Notes: generated from the sequence alone by a model not told the origin. A stretch of DNA of 64,000 nt from Paenibacillus baekrokdamisoli (GCF_003945345.1 NZ_AP019308.1:1054001-1118000); one strand, 5' to 3'; positions 16,137 through 24,673 are shown, counted from the stretch's first letter. Program-made: numbers and translations.

Positions 16137-17429
16137 ATGGATGTTCTCGTAACCCCTACACCTAACCTACAAGGTGAAATTCAAGCGCTCTCTTCCAAAA
16201 ATTACACTACACGTTACCTGCTTGTTGCCGCTTTGGCAGAAGGTACCAGCACGATCTATTATCCTGCCCACAGTGAAGATAGTGATGCGATGCGCCGCTG
16301 TATACGCGACCTCGGAGCTATAATTGAAGAAGATGAAGAGAAAATTACGATCACCGGTTTTGGACGTCATCCGAAGGATGTCAAAGAGCTTGATGTTGGC
16401 AATGCTGGAGCGGTATTGCGCTTTCTGATGGCTATTGCTGCCCTTTGTCCGGATGTAACCTTTATTAACCGCTACCCAGATTCCCTTGGAAAACGTCCGC
16501 ATGATGATTTGATTGATGCACTTGGACAAATAGGTGTCTCTGTTGAGCACAACCAAGGCAGACTTCCGATAACGATTCGTGGTGGGCAGCCTAAAGGTGG
16601 CATCATCAAGGTTTCGGGAAGTGTGAGTTCCCAATATCTAAGCGCTTTGTTATTCTTAACACCATTGCTTGAGGAAGATAGCGAGATTCAAGTCGTGAAT
16701 GACTTGAAATCTAAAGTTGTGGTTGGTCAAACCCTTGAAGTATTAGCTCAGGCGGGCATCCGTATTGAAGCTAGCGAGGATTTGATGCATTACCGTATTT
16801 CTGGCCGTCAGCAATATGCTGCTAAGAAATATATTGTGCAAGGTGACTATCCGGGATCTGCAGCCATACTAGCTGCAGCGGCTGTCACGAACTCCGATGT
16901 CACGCTGCACCGCTTGGAAGAGAACAGTAAGCAAGGTGAGAGAGCTATTATTGATGTTTTGCGGTTGATGGAAGTTCCTTTGACTCATCAAGATGGCGTT
17001 GTACGTGTCCAAGGAAATGGCCGTCTGAAAGCAGTTGAGTTTGACGGTGACAAAGCTACTGATGCTGTTCTAGCTATGGTTGCTGCTGCTGTCTTCGCTG
17101 AGGGAACATCACGTTTCTATGATGTGGAGAACTTGCGATATAAGGAATGCGACCGCATAACGGATTACTTAAATGAGCTTCGCAAGGCTGGAGCGAATGT
17201 GGAAGAGCGCCAAAGCGAAATTATCGTGCATGGTCGTCCTGAAGGCGTTGAAGGTGGCGTTGAGATTAATGCCCACTACGATCATCGTGTTATTATGGCA
17301 CTTACTGTTGTTGGCTTGCGTGCGAAGCAGCCGCTTCGGATTCGGGACGCGCACCATGTAGCTAAATCCTATCCCATCTTTTTCGATCATCTTCAAGCAT
17401 TAGGTGCTAATGTTGAGTGGGTAGAATAA
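16137..17429 (+). CDS. aroA: 3-phosphoshikimate 1-carboxyvinyltransferase (EPSP synthase), divergent type
   Basis: The 430-residue enzyme joins shikimate-3-phosphate and PEP. RBS AAAGGAG precedes the ATG. Many catalytic positions are kept: K21 in SSKNYTTR, SVSSQYLSALL, a DKATDAV aspartate, YKECDR, HYDHR and VAKSYP. Two usually invariant motifs differ. The N-terminal PGxKS is replaced by SSKN. The PEP-binding GNAGT-x-x-R-P is GNAGAVLRF, so the positions equal to E. coli Thr97 and Pro101 are Ala92 and Phe96. It probably still makes EPSP, because aroK sits directly upstream, but its PEP-site properties may be unusual. Annotation as EPSP synthase is firm at fold level. Confidence 0.88.
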   Translation: MDVLVTPTPNLQGEIQALSSKNYTTRYLLVAALAEGTSTIYYPAHSEDSDAMRRCIRDLGAIIEEDEEKITITGFGRHPKDVKELDVGNAGAVLRFLMAIAALCPDVTFINRYPDSLGKRPHDDLIDALGQIGVSVEHNQGRLPITIRGGQPKGGIIKVSGSVSSQYLSALLFLTPLLEEDSEIQVVNDLKSKVVVGQTLEVLAQAGIRIEASEDLMHYRISGRQQYAAKKYIVQGDYPGSAAILAAAAVTNSDVTLHRLEENSKQGERAIIDVLRLMEVPLTHQDGVVRVQGNGRLKAVEFDGDKATDAVLAMVAAAVFAEGTSRFYDVENLRYKECDRITDYLNELRKAGANVEERQSEIIVHGRPEGVEGGVEINAHYDHRVIMALTVVGLRAKQPLRIRDAHHVAKSYPIFFDHLQALGANVEWVE

Positions 17430-17461
17430 GAATATAAACACTGGAGAGGTGTGTGATTCGA

Positions 17462-17896
17462 ATGGCGTTTGAGAATCCTTCAAGGGATCAAATCAAAGTA
17501 TTATTGGAACATTCACATACGATTGCTGTTGTTGGCTTGTCCGACAACCCTGAACGAATTTCTTATATGGTATCTGAAGCCATGCAGAACAAAGGTTACC
17601 GAATTATACCGGTCAATCCGAATGCAGATACCATACTTGGTGAAAAAAGCTATGCTTCACTCAAAGATATTCCGGATCAGGTCGATCTTGTTAATGTTTT
17701 CCGGCGCAGCGAGCACACTCCACCTCTTGCCGAGGAAGCGATTGCCATTGGTGCAAAAGCGATTTGGCTGCAATTAGGTGTTTTTCTAGAGGAAACGGCC
17801 CAAATTGCCCAAAAAGGCGGACTGCAGGTCGTTATGGATCGCTGCATAAAGGTAGAAGATTCCATCCTGCTGCCTAATGGAAAACCCAAATCCTAA
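17462..17896 (+). CDS. CoA-binding (YccU-type, COG1832) protein
   Basis: A 144-residue single Rossmann-like CoA-binding domain: HTIAVVGLSDNPERISYMV at the N-terminus, YRIIPVNPNADTILGEKSY, and GAKAIWLQLGVF. The conserved MDRCIKVE motif is near the C-terminus. Members resemble the CoA-binding part of succinyl-CoA synthetase, but their role is unknown. The ATG at 17462 and a GTG at 17453 are both possible starts; GGAGAGG lies upstream. It follows aroA by 32 bases and may share its transcript. Confidence 0.88.
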   Translation: MAFENPSRDQIKVLLEHSHTIAVVGLSDNPERISYMVSEAMQNKGYRIIPVNPNADTILGEKSYASLKDIPDQVDLVNVFRRSEHTPPLAEEAIAIGAKAIWLQLGVFLEETAQIAQKGGLQVVMDRCIKVEDSILLPNGKPKS

Positions 17897-17999
17897 CGGT
17901 TATAAAAAAGTGATGTCTTCCCAACAATAAGAGAGGCTTCAAGGAGCGAAGAAAAGCTTGCTTGAAGTAAAATTCTCATATTCTCAAGGAGGACAACAC

Positions 18000-18755
18000 G
18001 TGAACTCATCGAACCAACAAGGGAATTTCCAAAACCAGGGGTTATTCAATGCTCAGCAGCAACAATCCAATAATCAATCCAATGCGTATCAACCTCTGGG
18101 ATATGTGCAGTCGCACTATCAAGGAATTCCAAGTCAACAATCTTCAGGTGGTCCGGTCATTTCACATGTAGGCTATGCCGCTGGAACTCAGCAAGGTTAC
18201 GGTATGTCCTCGAACCAAGGCAATATGCAGCAACAACAACAGCAACAACAACAGCAACAACAACAGCAACAACATTCGGGATATAGTAATTTTGCCGGCA
18301 GCAACATATCTGCTGGTCCTGTTATCTCGCATGTAGGTTATACAGCTGGGCAGGATTTCCGCCCGTCACAATCACAAGGCTATAGCAATAACTATTCTAA
18401 CCAACAAGGTACTGCGAATTATTCGCAGCAGCAACCAGTGATCTCCCATTTGGGTTATACAGCTGGACCGAATTTCGCCCAATCTAACCAAACCCAAGGC
18501 CAATATTCGCAACAACAAAGCGGATTTGGTAATATGGGTGGAAACAACAGCATGGGTATGATCAACCAAAACCAGTTTGCTTCTAACGCACATGCAGTAA
18601 CCCAAAATAACCCGGTATACCAAGCAACGAATTCATCATCCAATGCTGGACCCGTGCTTTCTAGAGTGGGCTATTCCTCTGGGAACCAACAAAACGTTGC
18701 AGGTACTTACCAGCAATCCGGACAAAGCAATTATGGGATGAACCAACGTTTTTAG
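18000..18755 (+). CDS. Q/N-rich repeat protein with four GPVISHVGYTAG motifs (possible spore-surface protein)
   Basis: The GTG at 18000 is chosen because AAGGAGGA lies five bases upstream; the product is 251 residues. It is dominated by Gln, Asn, Ser, Gly and Tyr, with an uninterrupted run of 15 Gln at residues 77-91. Four copies of a 12-residue motif, [GQ]PV[IL]S[HR][VL]GY-x-x-G, lie at about 51-62, 106-117, 145-156 and 216-227. A weaker match (YQPLGYVQSHYQG) lies near residue 30. There is no signal peptide and no Cys. The composition is like prion-like or coat-matrix proteins. The function is unknown. Confidence 0.75.
   Translation: MNSSNQQGNFQNQGLFNAQQQQSNNQSNAYQPLGYVQSHYQGIPSQQSSGGPVISHVGYAAGTQQGYGMSSNQGNMQQQQQQQQQQQQQQQHSGYSNFAGSNISAGPVISHVGYTAGQDFRPSQSQGYSNNYSNQQGTANYSQQQPVISHLGYTAGPNFAQSNQTQGQYSQQQSGFGNMGGNNSMGMINQNQFASNAHAVTQNNPVYQATNSSSNAGPVLSRVGYSSGNQQNVAGTYQQSGQSNYGMNQRF
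18228..18272 (+). repeat. CAG/CAA microsatellite coding for 15 Gln
   Basis: Fifteen Gln codons are arranged as a 12-base unit (CAG CAA CAA CAA) repeated nearly four times, in frame inside the Q/N-rich gene. The regular unit suggests slipped-strand length variation in 12-base steps, which keeps the frame. Confidence 0.85.
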
Positions 18756-18805
18756 TTATTTGGGCTAACGGTATGAAGCAGAATGAAGAATAACGGAACG
18801 GAACG

Positions 18806-18834
18806 GCGGACCGAAAGGTCCGCTGTTTTATTTT
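18806..18834 (+). terminator. Terminator of the Q/N-rich gene
   Basis: A perfect stem GCGGACC-GAAA-GGTCCGC with a stable tetraloop, followed by TGTTTTATTTT. Confidence 0.88.
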
Positions 18835-18861
18835 GACAAAGCTGGCTGGAAGGCTTACGAT
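18833..18861 (+). promoter_or_regulatory. Candidate promoter of the PTS operon
   Basis: A consensus -35 TTGACA at 18833-18838 and TACGAT at 18856-18861 are 17 bases apart. It starts where the upstream terminator ends. The predicted leader of about 90 bases holds the two dyads at 18885 and 18926. Confidence 0.5.
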
Positions 18862-18884
18862 TTATACACAGTAGAAACGAAGCC

Positions 18885-18944
18885 AGTTTTCCTATGGAAA
18901 ACTTTTAGAATACGCTTACGAAGCCAGTTTTCTTACAGAAAACT
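18885..18944 (+). promoter_or_regulatory. Tandem covarying dyads in the PTS gene leader
   Basis: Two 32-base direct repeats (18877-18908 and 18918-18949) each contain a perfect dyad: AGTTTTCC-TAT-GGAAAACT and AGTTTTCT-TAC-AGAAAACT. The base pair next to the loop differs between copies but stays paired. The second copy ends directly before the AGGAGG of the PTS gene. They could be RNA hairpins acting on translation or antitermination, or paired operator sites. Confidence 0.6.
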
Positions 18945-18959
18945 TTTAGGAGGAGCCGA

Positions 18960-20843
18960 ATGAACATCATGGGTCACTTGCAGCAGTTGGGACGGTCTTT
19001 AATGCTGCCGACCATCGTGCTGCCAGGCGCCGCCGTTTTTCTTAGCTTAAGTGCCTTGCCTTGGGCAAGTATGGGAATTCCAAGTATGCACAACTATTTG
19101 CAGACTGCAGGAGAAGCGATATTTTCGTTTCTGCCTTATTTGTTTGCCTTTGGTGTTGCCATGGGGATGACTAGCAATGCGGGTACCGCGGGACTTGCTG
19201 CATTAGCGGGCATGTTTATCTATACAGGTATTATCAATTCAAGCCATTATGAGCTTGAGCCCACGGTGTTTACTGGGGTTATTATCGGTATTGTCACCAG
19301 TATATTTAATGAACGATTCAAAACCATTAAGTTTCCTGAATATATCCAATTCTTTGGTGGACCTCGATTTGTGCCGCTTGCTATGAGTCTATTCTCAGCG
19401 GTTTGGGCGATTATTATGGTTCAGCTTGCACCTAGCTTACATCATGCATTAATAGGTTTAGGTGATATCGTCTCCTCCGGTGGAGGCTTTGGCGTTTTCT
19501 TATTCGGTTTTGTCCTCCGGATATTAGTCGTATTCGGTCTACACCATCTGGTTAGTCACGTATTCTGGTTCCAAGTCGGTGGATTCCAGTTGCCTGATGG
19601 GGTCATGGTCTTTGGTGATCTGCCTCGTTTTTTTGCCGGAGATCCATCTGCAGGTGCATTTATGGCTGGCTTGTATCCGACGATGATGTTCGCGCTGCCG
19701 GCGATCGCGTTTGCCATTATCCATGAAGCACGCGAGGATTTAAAACCGAAAATTCGCAAAACCTTTCTCACAGCTGCGCTTGCCTCATTCCTCACGGGAG
19801 TAACGGAGCCGATTGAATTTGCTTTCTTATTCGTTGCACCCTACTTATTCGTTATTCATGCGCTTTTATCTGGGTTAATGATGTGGATTACCTATGAACT
19901 TGGTATTCGTTCTGGATTTTCTTATTCGGCAGGCGCTATTGATTTTCTTATTAATGAGCATTTAGCGACGCGAGGTTGGCTGCTAATCCCGATTGGGCTC
20001 GTTTTCGGTGCTCTTTATTATGGATTTTTCCGTTGGGCGATTCGCCGGTTTCGTATACCGACGCCAGGAAGGGAAGAGGGTTCACAGCTTGATGAGTGGG
20101 CAGGGGACATTCCTTACCGCGCACCACTTATTTTACAGGCAATCGGGGGCAAAGATAATATCGTACAGATGGAAGCTTGTATCACGAGACTCCGTCTGAA
20201 GGTATCCAGTGATAAGCTGATCGATATTAATGCGCTAAAACATTTGGGTGCTGCAGGTGTCATAAGACTTGGCGGTGGCAATGTTCAGATCGTATTCGGC
20301 ACTTATTCAGAGCTTATTCGCGAGGAAATGGACAAAGCCATCCGCCGTGATATATCGAGGGTCTTATTCTGTTCACCCGTGCAAGGAAGAATGCTCCCGC
20401 TTAGCGAGGTGCCTGACCCCATATTTGCAGGTAAGTTGGTCGGGGATGGGGTAGCGTTCATTCCTGATAAAGGGGAATTGGTTTCTCCGGTGCTTGGAAA
20501 AGTCATTCACGTCTATCCTTCCATGCATGCAATCGGAATTCGTACACCAGAGGGGCTTGATGTCCTGCTTCACATTGGTATTGATACTTCGCAATTAAAG
20601 GGTACGGGCTTTAAGTCTGTCGTCAACGAGGGCGATCAGGTTAAGCCAGGTCAATTACTCATCAAATTTGATTTGCCTTATATCCGTAAAGCCAGCAAAT
20701 CACTCGCCACTCCGATGGTGATAACGAATTCGGATCGAGTAAGCTCTTGGAGCTTTGCTCCGTTTAAAGGGGTCAAACGGGGTCAAGCATCTGTGATGTC
20801 TGTCGTTTTAAAAGAGAGAAGCGGTGGAGGGGAAACGGTATGA
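18960..20843 (+). CDS. PTS EIICBA component, glucose / N-acetylglucosamine family
   Basis: A 627-residue membrane transporter with three fused domains. EIIC (about 1-375) has the N-terminus MNIMGHLQQLGRSLMLP, many membrane helices, the GVTEPIEF signature and SAGAIDF. EIIB (about 390-470) has the phospho-Cys in MEACITRLRL. EIIA (about 485-625) has the two active-site His in SMHAIGI and LLHIGIDT. The EIIC sequence is closer in feel to NagE (GlcNAc) than to PtsG, so the sugar is not settled. It imports and phosphorylates the sugar using phosphate from HPr. Its stop overlaps ptsI by four bases, but no ptsH lies nearby. Confidence 0.88.
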   Translation: MNIMGHLQQLGRSLMLPTIVLPGAAVFLSLSALPWASMGIPSMHNYLQTAGEAIFSFLPYLFAFGVAMGMTSNAGTAGLAALAGMFIYTGIINSSHYELEPTVFTGVIIGIVTSIFNERFKTIKFPEYIQFFGGPRFVPLAMSLFSAVWAIIMVQLAPSLHHALIGLGDIVSSGGGFGVFLFGFVLRILVVFGLHHLVSHVFWFQVGGFQLPDGVMVFGDLPRFFAGDPSAGAFMAGLYPTMMFALPAIAFAIIHEAREDLKPKIRKTFLTAALASFLTGVTEPIEFAFLFVAPYLFVIHALLSGLMMWITYELGIRSGFSYSAGAIDFLINEHLATRGWLLIPIGLVFGALYYGFFRWAIRRFRIPTPGREEGSQLDEWAGDIPYRAPLILQAIGGKDNIVQMEACITRLRLKVSSDKLIDINALKHLGAAGVIRLGGGNVQIVFGTYSELIREEMDKAIRRDISRVLFCSPVQGRMLPLSEVPDPIFAGKLVGDGVAFIPDKGELVSPVLGKVIHVYPSMHAIGIRTPEGLDVLLHIGIDTSQLKGTGFKSVVNEGDQVKPGQLLIKFDLPYIRKASKSLATPMVITNSDRVSSWSFAPFKGVKRGQASVMSVVLKERSGGGETV

Positions 20844-22594
20844 TTCAAGGAATTGGAGCTTCTTCGGGAATAGCAATCGGCAAAGCATTCGTACTGCCTA
20901 ACTGGGAATGGGACTTGCCAGAGCAGAAAATCGATGTTGGCGATTTAGCCCGTGAGTTTGAACGTCTGTATGAAGGCATCCGTACATCCAAGGTTGAAAT
21001 TGAACAAATGAAGGATGAGCTGCGCGAAGTTGTTGGCACGGAGGAAAGCTATATTTTCGATGCGCATCTGGCGATTTTAGACGATCCGGTATTTATGAAT
21101 GAAATACAAGGCATTATTCAACGGCAATACAAAGCAGCAGAAGTAGCAGTTAAAGAGGTCATTGATCATTTTGTGACCATGTTTGATCTGCTGGATGACG
21201 AATATATGAAGGAACGAGCAATTGACATTAAGGATGTTGGCAACCGTCTTCTCAAACATTTGTTAGGTGCTCCTGAGATTACGTTGCCTTCTGATACACA
21301 GCCGTTTATTCTGGTTGCCAAGGAGCTTTCTCCCTCGCAGTTGGTTCATCTGAATACGAATCATGTTCTCGGTATTGCGACTTTGGTTGGAAGTACGACT
21401 TCACATTCCTCCATCATGGCTCGTGCATTAGGCATACCGCTTGTTGTAGGGATCGAAACAAAGATGATGGAGGATGTCATACAGACCGGGGATTCTATCA
21501 TCATTGATGGCGACAAAGGTGTCGTACATTTGGATCCTGAGGATCATCTAATAAGAGAATATACAGAGCTGCAGCATCTTAATAATGAAGCGACTGTTCG
21601 GTTAAAAGGTATCGTGAGCGTTCGTCCGGTTACTAAAGACGGAAAAGAAATGGAGCTTGGGGCTAATATAAGCTCTTTGAAGGAGCTGGATGTTGCTTTA
21701 GCGAGCGGTACTAACGGAGTTGGATTGTTCCGAACGGAATTCTTATATATGGATCGTAACCGGCTTCCGCTGGAAGATGAGCAATATGAGGTTTACCGTA
21801 CAGTTGCCGAGAAGCTTGAGGGTCGACCTCTAATCATTCGTACGCTTGATATCGGAGGGGATAAAAACTTAGATTATTTCGAGCTTCCTGAGGAAGAGAA
21901 TCCATTTCTAGGCTACCGCGCGATTCGAATTTGTTTGGATAAAACCGATTTGTTTAAAACGCAGCTAAAAGCAATTCTTAGGGCAAGCAGCCATGGGAAG
22001 GTCAAAATTATGTATCCGCTCATTTCCTCGGTCGAAGAAGTTGTTGCGGCTAATAAACTGCTTGAGGAATCCAAGCAAGAATTACAAGCGGAAGGGCTCT
22101 CCTACGATGCTGACATTGAAGTGGGGATTATGATTGAACTGCCTGCTGCGGTTATGATAGCAGATATGCTGGCGGAGGAAGTTGATTTTTTCAGTATTGG
22201 TACCAATGATCTCGTACAGTTCACATTGGCGGTTGATCGAATGAACGAGCAAATCTCACACTTGTATGAGCCTTATCATCCTGCTGTGCTCCGTATGCTG
22301 AAATTAACGATTGAAGCGGCCAAACGAGCCGGTATACATATTGGCGTGTGCGGAGAGCTGGCTGGGGATATTGATGCACTACCGATCTGGCTCGCCCTTG
22401 ATGTTGACGAGCTCAGTATGTCGGCACATGCCATTCTGCCGATAAAAGAACGGCTAATCCGCCTCAATCAGCAGGATAGCCGTTCGTTATTTGAACAATT
22501 ATTGCAATGTCGGACGAGCGAGCAGATTCATAAAGAACTATCTGTATTTCAAAGCAAGCTTGATATCCTTGACAAGGCATCATCCTTACATTAG
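20840..22594 (+). CDS. ptsI: PTS enzyme I (PEP-protein phosphotransferase)
   Basis: The 584-residue enzyme takes phosphate from PEP and passes it to HPr. The N-terminal part is the HPr-binding helical domain. The active His lies in the swivelling domain, GSTTSHSSIMARALGIP (about residues 185-201). The C-terminal PEP-binding barrel carries LFRTEFLYMDR, LDIGGDKNLDY, MIELPAA and the cysteine motif GVCGELAGD. The length is normal. It is translationally coupled to the EIICBA gene by ATGA. Unlike the usual ptsH-ptsI pair, no true HPr gene is adjacent. Confidence 0.95.
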   Translation: MIQGIGASSGIAIGKAFVLPNWEWDLPEQKIDVGDLAREFERLYEGIRTSKVEIEQMKDELREVVGTEESYIFDAHLAILDDPVFMNEIQGIIQRQYKAAEVAVKEVIDHFVTMFDLLDDEYMKERAIDIKDVGNRLLKHLLGAPEITLPSDTQPFILVAKELSPSQLVHLNTNHVLGIATLVGSTTSHSSIMARALGIPLVVGIETKMMEDVIQTGDSIIIDGDKGVVHLDPEDHLIREYTELQHLNNEATVRLKGIVSVRPVTKDGKEMELGANISSLKELDVALASGTNGVGLFRTEFLYMDRNRLPLEDEQYEVYRTVAEKLEGRPLIIRTLDIGGDKNLDYFELPEEENPFLGYRAIRICLDKTDLFKTQLKAILRASSHGKVKIMYPLISSVEEVVAANKLLEESKQELQAEGLSYDADIEVGIMIELPAAVMIADMLAEEVDFFSIGTNDLVQFTLAVDRMNEQISHLYEPYHPAVLRMLKLTIEAAKRAGIHIGVCGELAGDIDALPIWLALDVDELSMSAHAILPIKERLIRLNQQDSRSLFEQLLQCRTSEQIHKELSVFQSKLDILDKASSLH

Positions 22595-22633
22595 TAAGAG
22601 GATACCCTTATGAGACTTGCGATTGGTGTTTCT

Positions 22634-23158
22634 CTATTGTCCGCGAAGTGCATCAACAAATGCTTTACCGTAGGGTGGCAGGTCTGGCGGACGACGTGAG
22701 GAGATCAGATGTCCATCAACGACTACAGCTTCATCGATCCAAGTAGCGCCTGCGTTTTCCATATCGTCCCGAATGCCTGGAGTAGAAGTGACATTGCGAC
22801 CTTGCAGAATTTTGGCAGAGATCAGTACCCAGCCGGCATGACAGATTTGACCGATCGGCTTGCGAGCAGCGTCCATCTCTTTAACTAATTCGAGGACCTT
22901 TGGATAGCGACGGAGCTTGTCTGGCGCCCATCCACCAGGAACAAGTAAGCCGTCTATTGCTGCACTGTCCACCTCGTCGAAGGACAAATCTGCCTTGGCG
23001 GGAACGCCGTATTTACCAATATGAGTTCGACCTTTCTCAGGTCCTGCGAATAATACGGTAGCACCTTCCTCGCGAACGCGATAAACCGGATACCATAGCT
23101 CCAAATCTTCAAATTCGTCATCAAGCAAACAAATGACATTTTTTCCTTGTAAGGTCAT
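22634..23158 (-). CDS. DJ-1/PfpI family protein
   Basis: A 174-residue single-domain protein of the class I glutamine amidotransferase-like fold. The nucleophile elbow is GQICHAGW (Cys about residue 104), and the upstream acid is in DDEFEDLELW. These match the YfkM/PfpI general stress (GSP18-like) group, reported as proteases or deglycases. RBS TAGGAGG lies before the ATG. It is convergent with ptsI, with 39 bases between them. No operon partner is visible. Confidence 0.9.
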   Translation of the reverse strand: MTLQGKNVICLLDDEFEDLELWYPVYRVREEGATVLFAGPEKGRTHIGKYGVPAKADLSFDEVDSAAIDGLLVPGGWAPDKLRRYPKVLELVKEMDAARKPIGQICHAGWVLISAKILQGRNVTSTPGIRDDMENAGATWIDEAVVVDGHLISSRRPPDLPPYGKAFVDALRGQ

Positions 23159-23225
23159 TTCTATTTCCTCCTAAAAGTTTTTGCGAGGGTACATCTATCT
23201 CATTTATTGTATCGAAGGTGAACGA

Positions 23226-23672
23226 ATGAAGCAAACTTACAGTACGAACGGTTCCTATGCTCAGCGCAGGAAGCGCAGCCTACTCTACTTTCTACCATCG
23301 TTAGGGATCATGATTGCAATTTTCATATTATCATCCCGAACGAGCAGCGATATGAACGTACTATTACCTTTCTTTCAATCCATTTTCCCGAATATGAAAA
23401 GCTTCGATTGGGGCCATTTTGTTGCTTATTTCGCCTTAGCTTTTTCGCTGGACTATGGCTTTGGAAGAAGGGCAGATCGCTTGCATTTCAAGCTTTTGAT
23501 TGTTCTATTATGTGGAGCTTATGGGTTAACGGATGAGTATCATCAGACCTTCGTGGGAGGTCGAACACCGGATATTTATGACATTCGCAACGATTGTATC
23601 GGAGCTGCGATTGCAATGATTGTGGTTGCAATACCGCCTATTCACAGAGTATGGCGGAGAGGAGCAAATTAA
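23226..23672 (+). CDS. VanZ family membrane protein
   Basis: A 148-residue protein with four probable transmembrane helices. Family motifs are FDWGHFVAYFALAFSL and DEYHQTFVGGRTPDIYDIRNDCIGA. The VanZ group is named after a teicoplanin-resistance gene, but most members have no proven role. The ATG at 23226 was chosen; an upstream TTG at 23181 lacks an RBS. No resistance genes are nearby, so a housekeeping envelope role is more likely. Confidence 0.85.
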   Translation: MKQTYSTNGSYAQRRKRSLLYFLPSLGIMIAIFILSSRTSSDMNVLLPFFQSIFPNMKSFDWGHFVAYFALAFSLDYGFGRRADRLHFKLLIVLLCGAYGLTDEYHQTFVGGRTPDIYDIRNDCIGAAIAMIVVAIPPIHRVWRRGAN

Positions 23673-23808
23673 CCAGAAAGATACAAAAATTACTATTTAG
23701 TCTGAAGAAGGACTTTATACAAAATGAGTCGAATACCTAATCGTCGAGCACCCTCCTGTAACGCATACGTAGACAGGCTGCAGGTGACAGGAGAAGGAGT
23801 GGACCATT

Positions 23809-24222
23809 TTGCAAAAGCGTTGTCCTTGCGGTGATATAATGCCGATGAAGCTGCGCACAGTCATCTATTCAGGAAAAGTGGAAATCGACAATGTACCGAT
23901 TTTCTCTTGTCCTTCATGCAGTCGCAGCGAAGTTTTTCCTGAGGTAAAACCAGACTTAACCGGGTTGATCGGAACACTAGGGGCTTTCCCTGTCAAACAA
24001 ACGTATTTGTTCAATGAATGGAACGAGTGGGCCAATGTATTAGTTGATGCTTACAGTGAACGTAAACCTTCCGATGCAGCCATTATGAAACGACTTACGG
24101 AAGAACGAATCAACACGCTCCTTGATTTATTGAATTTTGCACAGTCCACTCAAGATGAAGCCTGGATTGCTGACATACATAAACGGCTTAATCAATTAAG
24201 CCGCAGCCTGATGCAATTCTAA
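23809..24222 (+). CDS. YgiT/YokU-type zinc-finger protein
   Basis: A 137-residue protein starting at TTG, supported by AGAAGGAG eight bases upstream. The N-terminus has CPCG and, 26 residues on, CPSCSR, a CxC/CxxC pair expected to bind zinc, as in YgiT-type and MqsA-like fingers. The rest is helical and charged. No partner toxin or DNA-binding domain follows, so an antitoxin role is not supported. It precedes ytxJ by 23 bases and is probably co-transcribed. Confidence 0.75.
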   Translation: MQKRCPCGDIMPMKLRTVIYSGKVEIDNVPIFSCPSCSRSEVFPEVKPDLTGLIGTLGAFPVKQTYLFNEWNEWANVLVDAYSERKPSDAAIMKRLTEERINTLLDLLNFAQSTQDEAWIADIHKRLNQLSRSLMQF

Positions 24223-24245
24223 AGGTAAAGGCGGGAGAATGGCTC

Positions 24246-24602
24246 ATGGAACGGATCGTTCCAATGACAAGCGTCCAGCAGTGGGAAGAAGCGTATGCCG
24301 CATCTCTTCATAGACCACTTTTCATTTTCAAACATAGCACAAGCTGTTCTATAAGCAGTGGTGCGCTTGATGAATTACTGAATTGGATCGAGGATGCTGG
24401 TGGCATATTTCTCGATGTTGTGCTTGTAAACGTGATTGAGAATAGAGTAGTTTCAGACTTGATTTCAGAGCAGCTTGCTATTAAGCATGAATCGCCTCAA
24501 GTGATTCTTTTGGAGAATCGCACGGTAATATGGCATGCATCACATTGGAGTATAACTTACTCGACATTAGATGACCATCTCCGTACACATTGCGAAAAGT
24601 AG
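24246..24602 (+). CDS. ytxJ: Bacillithiol system redox-active protein YtxJ
   Basis: A 118-residue thioredoxin-fold protein with the YtxJ motif FKHSTSCSIS (about residues 28-37), in which Cys is the redox residue, and SPQVILLENRTVIWHASHW. YtxJ is a putative monothiol bacilliredoxin that would remove bacillithiol from proteins. In B. subtilis it lies just upstream of the aroA(DAHP)-ccpA region, so its place before ccpA is conserved synteny. Confidence 0.92.
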   Translation: MERIVPMTSVQQWEEAYAASLHRPLFIFKHSTSCSISSGALDELLNWIEDAGGIFLDVVLVNVIENRVVSDLISEQLAIKHESPQVILLENRTVIWHASHWSITYSTLDDHLRTHCEK

Positions 24603-24673
24603 TATTTTGTCGTATCATTACGATAAAGTAATACGGCGCGAGATAAAAATTTGAACTAATGGAGAGAAGGACC

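Noticed and set aside
18228-18272. CRISPR-like or other array
   Set aside because: It is a short uniform in-frame codon repeat without spacers.
23226-23672. Glycopeptide resistance gene (vanZ)
   Set aside because: Only the broad VanZ family is supported; no other van genes are present.
23809-24222. MqsA-type antitoxin of a toxin-antitoxin pair
   Set aside because: Only the zinc-finger part matches; there is no helix-turn-helix and no toxin gene beside it, while the neighbour is ytxJ.
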